In this document: positions 21,695 through 33,605 of the stretch, in pieces | Position numbering within the stretch: position 1 is the stretch's first letter | Layout: every line of letters begins with the position of its first letter | Source: Dichetophora obliterata | Taxonomy: Eukaryota; Arthropoda; Insecta; Diptera; Sciomyzidae | Assembly (NCBI GenBank): GCA_963920525.1 | Contig: OY986437.1 | Span: 34,425,563-34,489,562 of the forward strand | Reading direction: 5' to 3' | Length of the DNA: 64,000 nucleotides | The notes under the pieces: model-generated | What the model was told of the DNA's origin: nothing | Seen by the model: the letters and a program-made list of their open reading frames with translations, nothing else | The model's database searches: none | Position numbers and translations under genes: made by a program

Positions 21695-23740
21695 CACCCT
21701 AAGAAATAAAAATGTACGAATAAAGACACTGCCACTTAAGTCAACTATATATATATATATTATTTTTACGGCAATAATCAAATAAAATTTTGCTAAATTT
21801 AATTTAAACCATTCATTAATCAAATGTTCGCTGGGATAACACATTATTCCAGACCCACAGCAATCGATTGATGGCTGAACACATTTTTCGACAGGTGTGC
21901 CAAGTGTGAGTGTTGAACCAAATTTTTAATCGTTCATCTATATAATGAATTTTATTCAAATATATGCAATTATCTGAAGATTTGAAAAAAACATTTCTAG
22001 CAATTTTCGAATAAATGTCTGCAAATTATATTTAGTTGTAACTCAAAAGTCTGAGAAGCCGCGAAAGTTCATATGAGTGCCATTCACCAATTTGACCGTG
22101 ATTGCTTTGGTTTAAGCAGCAACAGGTTTTGCAAATGAAGTTGATGTGTTTAATTGATTTCAACCCCAGCAAAAAAAAAACACAAATTTACTTACGTAAG
22201 ATATACAGGTGTGTTTCTGACTACGTGTATTTTTTTAGTTTTTTCTTATCAATTTCTATAAATCAGTTTTATGGTTTTCTTTCTTAACCGAAATTTTTTC
22301 ACCTTTAATTCCAATCGATTTGAGTGTGCAAAATTTTGTTTTTTTCTTTCATTCACAAATTTTCGGTTAGTTGATTGAAAAGTTTTGAGGCAAACTGATT
22401 GATTTGTACACAGCAAAAATATATGCTCTGAGATCATTTTTAAATGGATATTTAACAAACAAACAAAACAAAGCTATAAAATAAATATTTGATCTTTGAG
22501 ATCATTTTTTCTTACATCTTAGTGATTTGTTAATTATTTAGTAAAATTGACTTTAAATATTTAATTTTTCTTATAAATAAATCATTTTAATAAAACTTTT
22601 ACAGAATGTACAATAATTACAGATATCACAAAAATATAATATGATCGCATTTACCGAGTGTTAAAAAAAGTATCCTTAAAGTTTGATGATGGAAATTTTC
22701 AAAGAAATTTTGCAAAAATGATGTAAAATGGTGTAAAATGATGTAAATTGGACTGATATATATTCATAAAAAAGGGGTAGAGAAAAAGTTAAAGAAAATA
22801 TATAATGAAATTTTCTTTCCCAGGGTGGAAATTAAAATACCACCGCCTCTGCTGTCTTTAAGTATATTTCCAGTTATGACGTTTTATTATTTAATGCGTG
22901 TTGTTTTGTCATTCTATCAAATTTTAAACTCACAATCATATTAAGTTTTAAATATTTAAGATTTTATATAAAATATTAAATCAATACATTTTTTTGTGCA
23001 ATTTTTTAAGATTCTACAATTTTGTATGATAATTTAACCTTGAGAATTTTTAACGATATCTCAGAAAAAATGGCTGTAATCGTGTCACAGAAAGATAGAC
23101 AGACTGAAGGAGAATTGATGGACCTGAGCTCAATCGACTTTGATGGTGACACTAAGATACACACACTTTTTATTACCTGGCATGCCTCCTTCTAGGCGTT
23201 ATAAGTGGTAAAAAATATTGACGTTATTGAATTTCTACCCTTTAAAACTAAAAATTTATATTATTACGACAGTGGTTGGTACACATGAGAAATATTAACA
23301 GAATATGAAAATAGGCTTAAAATAAAGAAATACGTGTCTCGGCGTTTTGCTGTAGCACGTCTGAATTTTGAGAAAATCGATTTTTAAGCTTCGAAGGACC
23401 GTGGATTTTCACTTGTAATGTAATACTATTATAAAAATTTCTATAAAAACAGAATGGGTGAACCGATTTTAATGCTAGAGCCAGTTTTGAAAAGGGAATT
23501 AAATTTGGATTTTTTTTAAACAATTTTTTCTCCGCTAGATGGCGCTTTAATTTTCATGTAGAGTTAAAAAATACCAAAAAATGTACGAAATTCATCAAAA
23601 ATACAATGTTGTTAATTTGAAATCCAATAACTAAAGTAGAATGTGCTTCGCTAGCATATACATTTACATTGCATTACATTTTTGGTAAGTTTTTTTAGAA
23701 TTGAACTCAAATTCGCTTATTACCTTATGTTAATTTTAGA
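21695..23740. other. AT-rich DNA with short repeats
   Basis: At 22718-22750 a GATGTAAAATG-type 11-mer is repeated three times. At 22300-22375 an imperfect inverted repeat (CTTAACCGAAA / TTTCGGTTAG) spans about 75 bp. Around 23050-23200 there is a decayed GATAGACAGACTGAAGGAGAA-type block often seen in fly non-coding DNA. No gene. Confidence 0.4.
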
Positions 23741-25333
23741 ATGCCTCGCGGAAAAGTTCTAACTGAGAAGGAAAAAGGGGCCATAGACGCCTTGTTTGTT
23801 GTCGGCCATACAAAAAGTGAAATTTCTCGAAAGCTGGGAAGGTCGGTCAATGGTGTCTGTAATTGGAAAGACAAGGAAAATTATGGAGCCAGAAGTTATC
23901 CAGGCCGTAATAAAGTGTTGAATGAACGAAAAAACGCCAGATTTGCTGCCTTCTGTCCAATACAACGACGTCTATTCGTAAGATAAAAAAGGAAAACAAT
24001 ATATCTGCATCCATTTCTACGATTTGGAGGACTGAAACCCGAAATTCAAGTACTGTTAAAGTGCCTCTACAATATATGTTTCATACATATGACACGTCAA
24101 ATAATTACAAATGGTTCTTAGCTACAGATAGTGTGGAACATATGAAAATGTGGTTTTGAAATGTCGTTTGTATTTGCGTCTGTAAGTTTTTGAATTAGAA
24201 CCGTCTCTAATTTTGTCTCTAAAATGTCTCTAAAATGAACCGTCTCTAAAGAACCGTCTCTAAAATGTTAGTTTGATAAATTTTTTGTTTGAAAATGGAA
24301 GAAAAGGCAAATTTTAAGATATTTATTCAATAAATTGATTTAAAATGAATTTATTCTTAGTTTGAATGCCTACAGGAGGACACTGAAGAGCTTTCAGGTT
24401 TACAAAAATTTCAAAAGCAGTTATTTATTTTCAAATGACGTGTCGATAGTGTGGAGACAAAAGAAAAAGCTGTCTGACAAAAACTTAATTCTGACACACA
24501 GATGAAATTCGGTATGTAATTTTATTTGACATGTCATATGTATGAAACATATAGTCTGGGGGCACCTATAGGGAGAAAATGCAGAAGGCACCGCTTCTAA
24601 AACCCCATCATAAGATTGCTCGAGTCCAATTTTCACGAGAAAATATGGCCCAGGATTGGAATCAGGTAAAAAGTAAAAAACTGAAAACGCTTAACTGCCT
24701 TTAAATTCTTGATTCGACTCAAACCAAGAAATTCACTCAAAAAATTTCCTTGTTATTTAGGTAATCTTCTCTGACGAAAAAAAGTTTAACCTTGACGGTC
24801 CTGATGGTTTTTTGGGGTATTGGAGAGACTTGCGCAAAAAGCCGCGTATTTTTTCCAAGCGCAATTTCGGTGGAGGATCCTTAATGGTATGGGGCACCTT
24901 CTCAAGCTCAAGCAAAGCACATTTGGCCTTTCCCTCTTGCCGTATGAATAGCTCGGAGTATCAGACAGTGCTAGAAAACCATTTACTGCCATTCATCCGT
25001 AGCTATCCAGAAAAATCATTTATTTTTCAGCAGGATAATGCTCGAATCCACATAAGCAGGTCCACGAAAACTTGGTTGGAAAGCCAAAATATAAACTGTC
25101 TTGAGTGGCCTACTTGTTCCCCAGATGTTAACCCAATAGAAAACATCTGGGGATGGATGGCAAGGAAAGTGTATAAAGATTATCGGCAATTTAAGACTGT
25201 TTCTGAGTTGCAAACTGCGGTTTTAGGTGCGTGGAACTCACTGACTCCAGAAATCCTTCTCCAGTATTCGAATTCCATGCCAAATAGGATTTATAGTCTT
25301 ATCAATAATAATGGTGAAGCAATAAAATATTAA
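23741..25333 (+). pseudogene. Tc3-like transposase with a 95-bp intron, broken by a MITE
   Basis: The ATG at 23741 starts MPRGKVLTEKEKGAIDAL, the paired helix-turn-helix domain of Tc1/Tc3 proteins. A frameshift near 23950 moves on to SNTTTSIRKIKKENN. A 477-bp MITE then interrupts, after which the frame resumes LLKPHHKIARVQFSREN and QDWNQ. A GT-AG intron at 24666-24760 separates this from [16 protein letters not shown] (first Asp). Then come [11 protein letters not shown] (second Asp) and [12 protein letters not shown] (Glu, 34 residues later), so DD34E. The last exon (24761-25333) is open to TAA. The intron between DWNQ and VIFSDE is in phase 0. The copy is inactive because of the shift and insertion. 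Confidence 0.85.
24075..24551. mobile_element. 477-bp MITE inside the Tc3-like gene
   Basis: TIRs of about 36 bp: the left starts TATGTTTCATACATATGACA and the right is its near-perfect inverse. TA lies on both sides (24073-24074 and 24552-24553). The interior is AT-rich with small repeats of GTCTCTAAAATG near 24205-24265. No ORF. Confidence 0.8.
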
Positions 25334-26846
25334 TTGAAAATTAAAATGATTTGTTTGTATACTTTCATTTCTTAATCTACTTTTCCTATAGCAATGAAAC
25401 ACGCGTTTCGTTATTTTTTGCACACTTGATCAGCTCGCACAAAATATACCGTTAGTAGATAAAAATCGTTGTTGTTTTTTAAGGTAACCATGTAGACGAT
25501 GTACTACATTATTAATTTTTTGTAAGCACTTACCGTTTTTCCGAAATCCAAAAAATTTATGTTTCCCTATAACTTTGAAACAAAGTGTATTATATATTTC
25601 TTTATAAATATTTTCTACAGTGTATATTTTCGACCATAACTTTTTTGGCATCTCTTTTCTTCGACTCAAATAAAAAATTAAATTATCAATGAGTTCAATT
25701 AAGCAAAACTAAAAACCAACACGAAAAAACACAGCTTTCGTAATTGCCAGCGTGACTCCATTACTTCAGATATTACTTCGGTCAATCAAAACAGGTCCCT
25801 AATGTTAGCTTAACACTTGCTGCTTGTTTGCCAGCACTTTCCTAATTTCTTACATACTTTCAAGAGATCCAAAAAAAAATATATTCGGATATTCAAAATT
25901 AAAGCAAAGTGTGGTTAATTAATTTTGATTTCTCTTGGGTGCAGAAAAAACAAAAACATTTTTGTACGCACACATTAGAGCCCATAATGATCATGGAAAT
26001 TGACCTTCATAGCCGTAGAATATAGATCAACGAAGGCCGTAGTTTTTAGCATTTCATTTCACATGCTAGTCATAAAGTAACAAATAAATTTGTAATAAAA
26101 TATAACAACAAAAGGAATGCAATGCCGAAATACTCATGCAAAGCTGTTAGATATTTAATAGTTATTCAATATATGATAATGTTTGCGTTGAAATCATTAA
26201 GGAGCCTAGATAAAAATTTGTAAATCTGTAAATCTTGACAGCTGGAAGAGTTTTAGCTAAAATGAATTTGTTTATAAAATCTGAAAAATTTTTTGTTTAC
26301 TTCGAACTTTATCTTAAGAACTTACTAAATTCCAACCAATAAAGCTTGTTTTACATAACTTAAATTTTACGCTATATTAATCATTTTTCTGCGGTCATAT
26401 TGTGATTCTAAATCAAAATGACTTGATTTTTAAAAATTCCATAAATAAACTGTTTTGCAATTATTTCTGATTTGACGAGATTTTTTTAATATTTTGTGCT
26501 TAAAATTAAAAACTCAGATAAAATTTTTGCTCAAGGAGACAGTACAACCAACGCCGTAGATAGGTGTTTCATAAAGGGGGATGTTTAGGTTAGGCTAAAG
26601 TGGCTGTCACTTTTCAGAGACACACTTAAGCCAATGAGGCCCATTGTGACACCATGGGGTTAATTTCCCTACTCAATTTCTATTTGAACTAATGCGAGCT
26701 GCTTACAAAGCTGTGGATTCTAATAGGTGATGGTGCGACGGGGGGGGGGGGGGGGGGGGTTGATGAAGCCAAAAATATAAAAAATTGATTCAATCGCTTC
26801 ATTTGGAGCAGGACGACAAGTATTTATTTAAAAAGAGAAACATATA
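25334..26846. other. AT-rich DNA with a 20-base G run
   Basis: No gene. 26580-26740 is a GC-richer block (GGCTAAAGTGGCTGTCACT onward) that looks like part of a dispersed repeat I cannot name. 26740-26759 is an uninterrupted run of 20 G. Confidence 0.4.
26740..26759 (+). repeat. Poly-G tract, 20 bases
   Basis: Twenty G in a row in otherwise AT-rich DNA, preceded by GATGGTGCGAC and followed by TTGATG. It could form a G-quadruplex. It could also be an assembly-sensitive homopolymer whose length is unreliable. Confidence 0.9.
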
Positions 26847-26874
26847 CAGTCATGTGAAAATAAGTAAGGACACC
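26847..26874 (+). repeat. Tc1-like terminal repeat, single end
   Basis: CAGTCATGTGAAAATAAGTA continues to AAGGACACC and is preceded by TA. This is a common insect Tc1/mariner-type terminus. No matching right end was found in the window, so this may be the left edge of a decayed element that includes the gene fragment at 27487-28083. Confidence 0.45.
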
Positions 26875-27486
26875 TATATTTTTATATTTACATACAGAGC
26901 TCTTATCATCCAAAGTTAGAATTTGGAAAAAAACTGTTGACTACGTGTATTTTAACATGAAAAAAAGGTATTTTAAATTTTGACGATTACAGCTATGCTA
27001 AAACAAAAGATACAAAATTTGTTGATATTTCGTTCGATAATCTCAAAATTTTAGCTCCGCTGCAGCACATGACACGAAAGTGGTTGATATATTGATGGAA
27101 AATTTGATATTTTTTCTAAAATACAAAATACTATTTTTTATTTTATCGTGAGTAGTTAAGATTCTAGATCAATAATATTAAACTCGTACCAAAACCGTAA
27201 AACACCCTGTATTTTGAAAGTTTTACAATGTGGGAGGAAACTCCATAAAGTTTTATACTTGCCTTATCAGAAGGAACCACTACCCGACAGAATTAATACT
27301 ATATCTGTTTAACCTTCTATACAATTAATGCATTTTTAAATATAAAAATACAGGTGTATTTAATAAAAAATAGCATTCGTAAATAAACGGCAAAAAATGG
27401 ATAATTATTATATACTAGGTAAATTTAAAAATTCTGTAAAATATTTAGAGTAATCAGTTGTAAATTTCAAATTTCGACATACTGCA

Positions 27487-28083
27487 AAAAAAGGTCACGG
27501 CTTACGTGTTTTTCCAAAAAGAACGTTGCCCACTAAAAACGATGTTCTTCGAAGGATTCTATATATCCGATCTAATGGCAATCTCATAACACAAAAAAGC
27601 ATTGACCGTGTCGTGATGGAACTGATGGAAATTTGGAAAAAATTTTCTGTTATAACAAAAGCAAAACCCCGAGTCAAAATTGCAGTGCAAAATTTATATA
27701 CCAACTACGAAAAGATTACAAAAAAACAAGGCTCGACGCGATGCTGTCCAAATAAATAAGGAAATTAATTTTAAAATTGAAATTAAGGAGATGTTGGACA
27801 TCGCTCACGAAGGTAATTTTTTGTTCTTTATGTAAAAGTTGTGTTTTAACAAGAGTGCACTGCTCAATTTTTTAAATAAGATGCAATGAAAAATATCAAA
27901 AACGAAGATGTGAAAGCTTTTTTCCAGCTCCATAGGTCCAACATAAACGACCTCAAGTGCTTAAGAAATTTGTCCAAAAAAATTTTATTGCTAAAATTAG
28001 AAACAAAATCTGTTGTAGACACTCCAGTTAAAAAACGTTCAAAATTTATAGATTTTGTTCCAAATTGTTTTATAATAATTTTA
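27487..28083 (+). pseudogene. Unknown two-exon gene fragment, transposon-associated family
   Basis: Exon 1 reads KKGHGLRVFPKRTLPTKNDV and LMEIWKKFSVITKAKPRVK, then shifts frame at the A-run near 27720 into ARRDAVQINKEINFK and EMLDIAHE. A 68-bp intron (27813-27880, GTAATT...AAATAAG, phase 1) joins Asp-Ala across the splice. Exon 2 continues MKNIKNEDVKAFFQLHRS and a Lys-rich tail to a stop near 28083. The pattern (Leu-Pro-Thr-Lys-x-x-Val-Leu, then DIAHEDA) recalls a family of uncharacterised arthropod proteins often found as multicopy, transposon-linked genes. I cannot name a function. One shift makes it inactive; the intron signals are well kept. Confidence 0.45.
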
Positions 28084-29717
28084 TAATAATACTTTCTTAA
28101 AATCTATGTTTTTTAAAAATGTTCTTTAGTTTGTGTTTCTATAAAATTAAAATTATTCGGTCAAAAACGTAAGTTTCGATGAAAAAAAATAAAAAGAATT
28201 ATCTGCATAAAATTATGCATCAGCCTATGCTATTTAATTTCACATAAACAAGTGCCATCAAGTTCGTTGCATCAATTAAAATCAAAAATTAAAAAAAAAA
28301 AAAATTTTAACTTTGACAGAGTGTAGGAGATATAAGAACTAAATTTTCGCAAATACTGAGGATGGCATTCGATAAAGCGATTAATTTTATGTAGGAATCG
28401 GTTTGTCTTTTTATTTTTTACGGGAATTTAATACCTTAAAAGAATACTTTTGAAAAATTCTATAAAAGCAAGCAGTAAAAATGGTTTTTTGCTTTGAGCG
28501 CTCTCGGTTTAAAAGATATTGAACTGAAAATTTCACATTTCTGATCTTCTTAATACCCTTCTTCATATTTACCCCCTAGTGCACGGATCAGAAACAAAAT
28601 TGCAAAAAAAATCATCTACTGTATATACATTTAGGAGCCTTTCGAAAAAAGTTGTTCGCCAAATATTTTCACTCTAGCGATAGCCATGCTTAAACTGCAA
28701 TGGTTTGAAATAGAATCTACAAACCGAGTTTTTTGTAAAAATATTGACTGGTGTGTTAATTAGAAAAAATGAAATGATCTGAAATAATATTTTTGAAAAT
28801 TTTCTCCCAATCTGCATCAAAAATTGTAAATTTTTGTATTCAAATTAAAAACTATGATGTTTTTCGTGCACTTTTCTGATTTTTTTTTAAGTTATTTCAC
28901 TAAAGTTCGAAAAAACTTAATTATTTCTAATGATAATAAACTGAAACAAATTGAAACTAAGATATTATTTATAAAATAAACACCTACTGAAAAGATATTG
29001 TAAGATATTAAAAAAAAAAAGTTATTTAAATATTTAAATTTTTTGTATGGAAATCAAATAAAATATATAAAATGTTTTTTTTTTGCAGATTCGAAGGATT
29101 AATCTGGCCTATAATTTCTGATAGTTTGTTTTTTAAAACTATTACGCCAGCCAATATTTTTACACAAAAATCGATTTTTAGCGGTTATTTCAAACCAGTC
29201 CAGCTCACGGATGGCTATCTGTAGAGTCGAAACATTTGGGGAATCATCATAAAACAAGCCCAGGTTTATTTTGAAGGAAAGACTCAATCAACTTTTTTCT
29301 TTTCTATGGAGCATTAGGCGCCTTAATATATATAGTTGTAGATACTTACATAGTTAGTTCATTAATTTTTTTGGAACGCGGAGCCAATTTATTGATGACA
29401 GTTCCTAGTTCACAGAAATATCCTTATGAATATTTAATAGCGCTAAACCATAACATCATTCTATTAGATCTTAATTGATTTTTTACAATAGTATAGTCAA
29501 AGTAGACGTAAATTAATATATTTTATGTATTAAATGAATTACAACGAAAAATTCTGGACTCGTAACTGTATACATTAATAAGAGTGCTTAAGAGGAAGTG
29601 TCACCGTTTGAATTTGAGGATAACATTTTTTTAAAACCACTTTGCGATAGTCGCACACAATGAAATTCAATTTTACGTTCATTTAATAACACTGTAGGGA
29701 TGTCCCAAAAAAACACA
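28084..29717. other. AT-rich DNA, nothing firm
   Basis: The only frame worth noting is 29099-29287 on the minus strand, which contains ELDWFEITAKNRFLCKNIGW. It looks protein-like but is unassigned. Elsewhere A/T runs dominate. Confidence 0.35.
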
Positions 29718-30487
29718 CGAAGATGTCGAGAACGTAAGCTTAATTTTTGGTCGTAGAATTTAGTGGCATACTCAGTTTTTCCCAATCAGATCAAAATCTC
29801 GAAATATTTGCGATTGAAATTTAATCACTTTTAGACCCATTATATTATATTAGACCCAAGTTATATTTTCCTTATTTTTGGAGAACAAAAATTTTGACCA
29901 CCTCCGAATTTACTTAAACTTTCAGAATTTAATCTACTTATAAAAGTCCTAATTTGAGTAAAAAATTTTTAAGTTTTTTTAAAGATTTTACGTTAACATT
30001 CAAATTTGGTCAAAATGGAGAGAAATGCAAAATTGCTTTACCTTTGAAAAATCATAGCTTACACAAGGCTAACTTGATTTTCACGTTGGAGGTATTTTCG
30101 TAAATACAATAAAAAGTCATTGTTAAAATACTGTAAAAAATTCAAGTTTTTTCTAAATGACCTTGTTAATAATTATGTTGATTTTATATGATTTATATAC
30201 AAATTCTAAATGTTTGATAGTTTAAATCTCAATTGATTTTAAATACAAATTCTAGTATTTAAACAACTGCAATTTGTGTTTAAAGTCAAGTATGATTTAA
30301 ACTATCAAACATTTAGAATTTGTATTTAAATCATATAAAATCAACATAACTATAAAAAAAAATGTTATATGAAGGTCAAATGATGGTCAGAAACAAAAAT
30401 CTGAATATCTCAAGAATTTGATCTGATTTGGAAAAGTGAATATGAGACTAAATTCTACGACCGAAAATTAAGTTTACTTGTCTCGGC
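29718..30487. mobile_element. 770-bp hairpin-type MITE
   Basis: The left part (29718-29812, with GGTCGTAGAATTTAGT) is mirrored at 30390-30487 at roughly three-quarters identity by eye. The centre (30174-30350) is a nearly perfect palindrome with TAAACTATCAAACATTTAGA on one arm. Almost the whole unit would fold into one hairpin. No ORF. Confidence 0.65.
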
Positions 30488-32544
30488 GTTTTTTTTTTTT
30501 TTTTGTCTTTTCAAAAGTTGAAAATTTACCTACAATGTAATTAAACGAATAATGAAGCATTGCTTATCATCGCATCGTCACCATGCTAGTACGTTAGCAA
30601 CAATACATAGGCAAACAATTAAGAAAACCATTTATATTGTATTATATTTAACTTAATGTCTGCTAAGCAAACTAAGCATGTACATTGTAGAATTTTCAAT
30701 TTATCTTCATGTTATGGTAATTAAATAATTTGGAATATTTGTGCTTTTATATAATACACAAACAAATTGCTAAGGGGGTTTAATTGCTTGAATTTTAAAA
30801 AAATCGATTGTTTTTTTATGATTGATTTTGGTTCAAAAGACCTCAAAGAATCTATTTTTGCTGATATTAAATTCGAAATTAATTTGTATGATAAATGGTG
30901 AAGGCTTTAAACGCAGAGCTTCAAGGCCATTAGTCGGTATTAAAAACTTTAAAGTGCTTTTTCTAGAAATCACATTTTTTGATATAAAAAAATATTGGAT
31001 TGATCGTTCTGGAATTTTAATATGATTTTGTACACATACTAATCTATAGATTGAACTACGGATGGAACGATCGGTTAAGTATTTTTTGGTTTTCAAGGGA
31101 TTTATTGGTCCCGAAAATTGGCTAATTTCGAAAAAAGGCCGCTATTTTGTCAATTTTGGCCAAAAAATGTTCATTTAGTTCAATCTATAGAGGCTTCGTT
31201 TAAAATTAAACCCTGTTTTAATTTTTTATTAGACGTTCCAGCGAGCGAAAATCACGCCCGCCGCAGCAGCCAAGAAACACGTTGAAAAAATTCACAAAAT
31301 TTTATTTATACTTTTTTTTACATAAAAAAAAATATGCAAAGTTTCAGTAAGATATTTCTTTAATTTCTTAAAAAAATGTGCATTTTAAAAATTTAATGTT
31401 TTAAAAATCCAGGGGTGTACTGTCCCCTTTTTCTAAATCTTTATCAATTAAGCCAAAACGTCGACTTCTGAGTTCGATACCTTGAGGAACGTTTATTCAT
31501 CGTAAATTCTCTACTCGGGGAAATAACGTTCGTAAATAAAATAAAGATCGTTCATTTACTTCTAATTTGATAAATAATCATGCATTTTTCGTGCATGTAT
31601 GTATAGTAAGCCGGAGCTCAGCAGCATGTATATATAGTACAATATTTCCACAGATATTGTAACAAACATGTAAACTAAAAAATATAATTTCGATCTGATT
31701 GCATCTTCCTGCTCCGGTTTGTCCTTAAATGAGGACATTTTTTAAAAACTAATTGTATGAAAAATCTTAAGAAGTGGTTCGGTTAGTACAAATATGAAAT
31801 AGAACTACACGAAATTTCGCACTGTTCTGATCACATCTTCTTGTTCTAAGATATCCTCACTAATGACATAAAGTAAAATTTGTAGATGAAACATAAATTT
31901 GTAGATGAAGTTGTATGAACTAACCTAAATGTTCTCTTTATGAAATTTTTTCAGTATAACGTCATCTTCTTATTCCAGAATGTCCTTGAAAATAAATTTA
32001 TTTTAATCATGAAAATCATTCAAAATACTAAGGCCAAATACACGGAGATAATTTCATTATTTTGCTTGAATCAAGCAAATGGTTGGTAAAAGCAAATCAG
32101 CAAAACATTGCTCAATCACGATAAGATTTTAGAAAAAGATTGCTGAATTGAAATCACTACTCATATATTTAGGAAAAAGCAAAATTATATTAAATTCAAG
32201 CAAATATTTGCTAAGTTATTATAAAATCAAACAGCAAATTTTAAACGAGCACACATTTTTTCTTAATTAAGAAAATTAGGCGACGATTGGTTAACAACTG
32301 CGATGGTCGAATGGATAAGCCCTTACACTTACACTTAAGCACTCACACACACGCGGCCGAGGTCCTAGTCTCCGGATAATGGTAATTTTTAAATTTAATT
32401 TAATGCTAATAATTATTCCACTTCAAAAATATGCTAAATTTCAGCAAAAACTAATCAAAATTTACCATTCCATTTTATAATAACTTAACAAACAATTGCT
32501 TAAATTAAGTAGAAATTTGCTTTTGCAGTTTATAATAACTTATA
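30488..32544. other. AT-rich DNA, part of decayed repeats
   Basis: 31020-31200 carries two inverted copies of an AATCTATAGATTGAACTA-like word. 32030-32520 is part of a repeat whose piece at 32430-32490 (AAACTAATCAAAATTTACCA) is mirrored at 32741-32790. A weak tRNA-like block (GATGGTCGAATGGATAAG near 32303) is present. No gene. Confidence 0.35.
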
Positions 32545-32706
32545 CCCCTTTTCCACACGGAAAGTTTTCATGCCAGCAAGTCTGCGGTACAGGCAAGTCT
32601 GTACTGGCGAGTTTTTCTTCTGTGCTGTTCTTTCTTTGATACTGTGCTCTTAATTTCTTTGTATTTTCGACTTGCTGGCAAGAAAAATTGCCGTGTGGAA
32701 AAGGGA
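32545..32706. mobile_element. 162-bp MITE
   Basis: The left CCCCTTTTCCACACGG and the right, read inward, TCCCTTTTCCACACGG are followed on both sides by similar GCCAGCAAGTC sequence. TA lies on both sides (32543-32544, 32707-32708). It is inserted between the mirrored halves of an older repeat. Confidence 0.75.
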
Positions 32707-32792
32707 TATTAGAAAAATTTTGCTTGAATTTAGTCAAAATTTTGCTAAGTTATTATAACCTGGAATAGCAAATTTTGATTAGTTTTTGCTAA

Positions 32793-33507
32793 GGGGTCTT
32801 CTATAAACTACGTTACTGATTTTCCGGTTTTTTTTTAGCCCCTCTCCCCCTGCATTACTTTTCGTAGTGCTTTTCAAAACCCCTCTCCCAACCCCATAAA
32901 GTAACGTGACATATGAAATTAATTCATTCGAATGATTATATATTTTGACTAGCTCTGACAATTTTCACTTGTATTAGTGACTAGTATGACTAGATACATT
33001 AAAGGAACAATTGGAAAAAAATCAATAATTAATATCATCTGTAAAGGCTATTCCGTCTGCGATCCAAGATTCGATGCTCTCAATCACTGGGATAGAAGAA
33101 GCTGGTAGCTTTGTTGAAGATTCTTCAAAATAGAATTTTTCATCGGATTCTATGTCGACCTATTCAGGTGAATCCTCATTTCTAACGCAAAGAAATTCAC
33201 CTGGTCTTTGACAGAGTACCCAGCTGAGATGGTGAAGGAATACCAAAAGGTTCCTGTGTTGAGGGAAAAGGTGGTGGAAGAAATCGTTGAAACAAAAGTT
33301 AACCATCAATTTAGACGATCAAACAGAAACATGTAAGGTTAAAAATTTTTGAAATGATTGTGTTATTAATTAGAAGTTTTTCGTCGATTTTTTTAATTTT
33401 TGGTAACGTTACAGTATCTAAACACCTCCCCCCCTACCGTTACTTATCGTAGTGCATTTCAAAACCCCTCCCCCCCTAAATTGGTAACGTAGTTTATGGA
33501 CGACCCC
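32793..33507. mobile_element. PIF/Harbinger-like non-autonomous element
   Basis: The left GGGGTCTTCTATAAACTACG and the right, read inward, GGGGTCGTCCATAAACTACG are flanked by TAA on both sides (32790-32792, 33508-33510), the 3-bp target site typical of PIF/Harbinger. Subterminal blocks with CCCCTCTCCC and TCGTAGTGC occur at both ends. The 715-bp element has a coding-like fragment inside. Confidence 0.75.
33028..33210 (-). pseudogene. Coding-like fragment inside the Harbinger-like MITE
   Basis: On the minus strand one frame reads FLCVRNEDSPE, a TAG, then VDIESDEKFYFEESSTKLPA, SSIPVIESIESWIADGIAF and TDDINY with a natural stop. Balanced composition and an acidic tail make it look like the C-terminus of a real protein, interrupted by one nonsense codon. 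On the plus strand 33205-33333 a separate frame (WSLTEYPAEMVKEYQKVP) also looks protein-like; only one can be the coding strand. I cannot name the family. Confidence 0.35.
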
Positions 33508-33605
33508 TAAGATCTAGCATAATTTTGAAATGGCTGAGATTCAAACGCAAGTTTTGCTTAACTAGTGAGCAATTTGGAAAAAAGGTTTGCAATTTGGGAC
33601 ATTGC

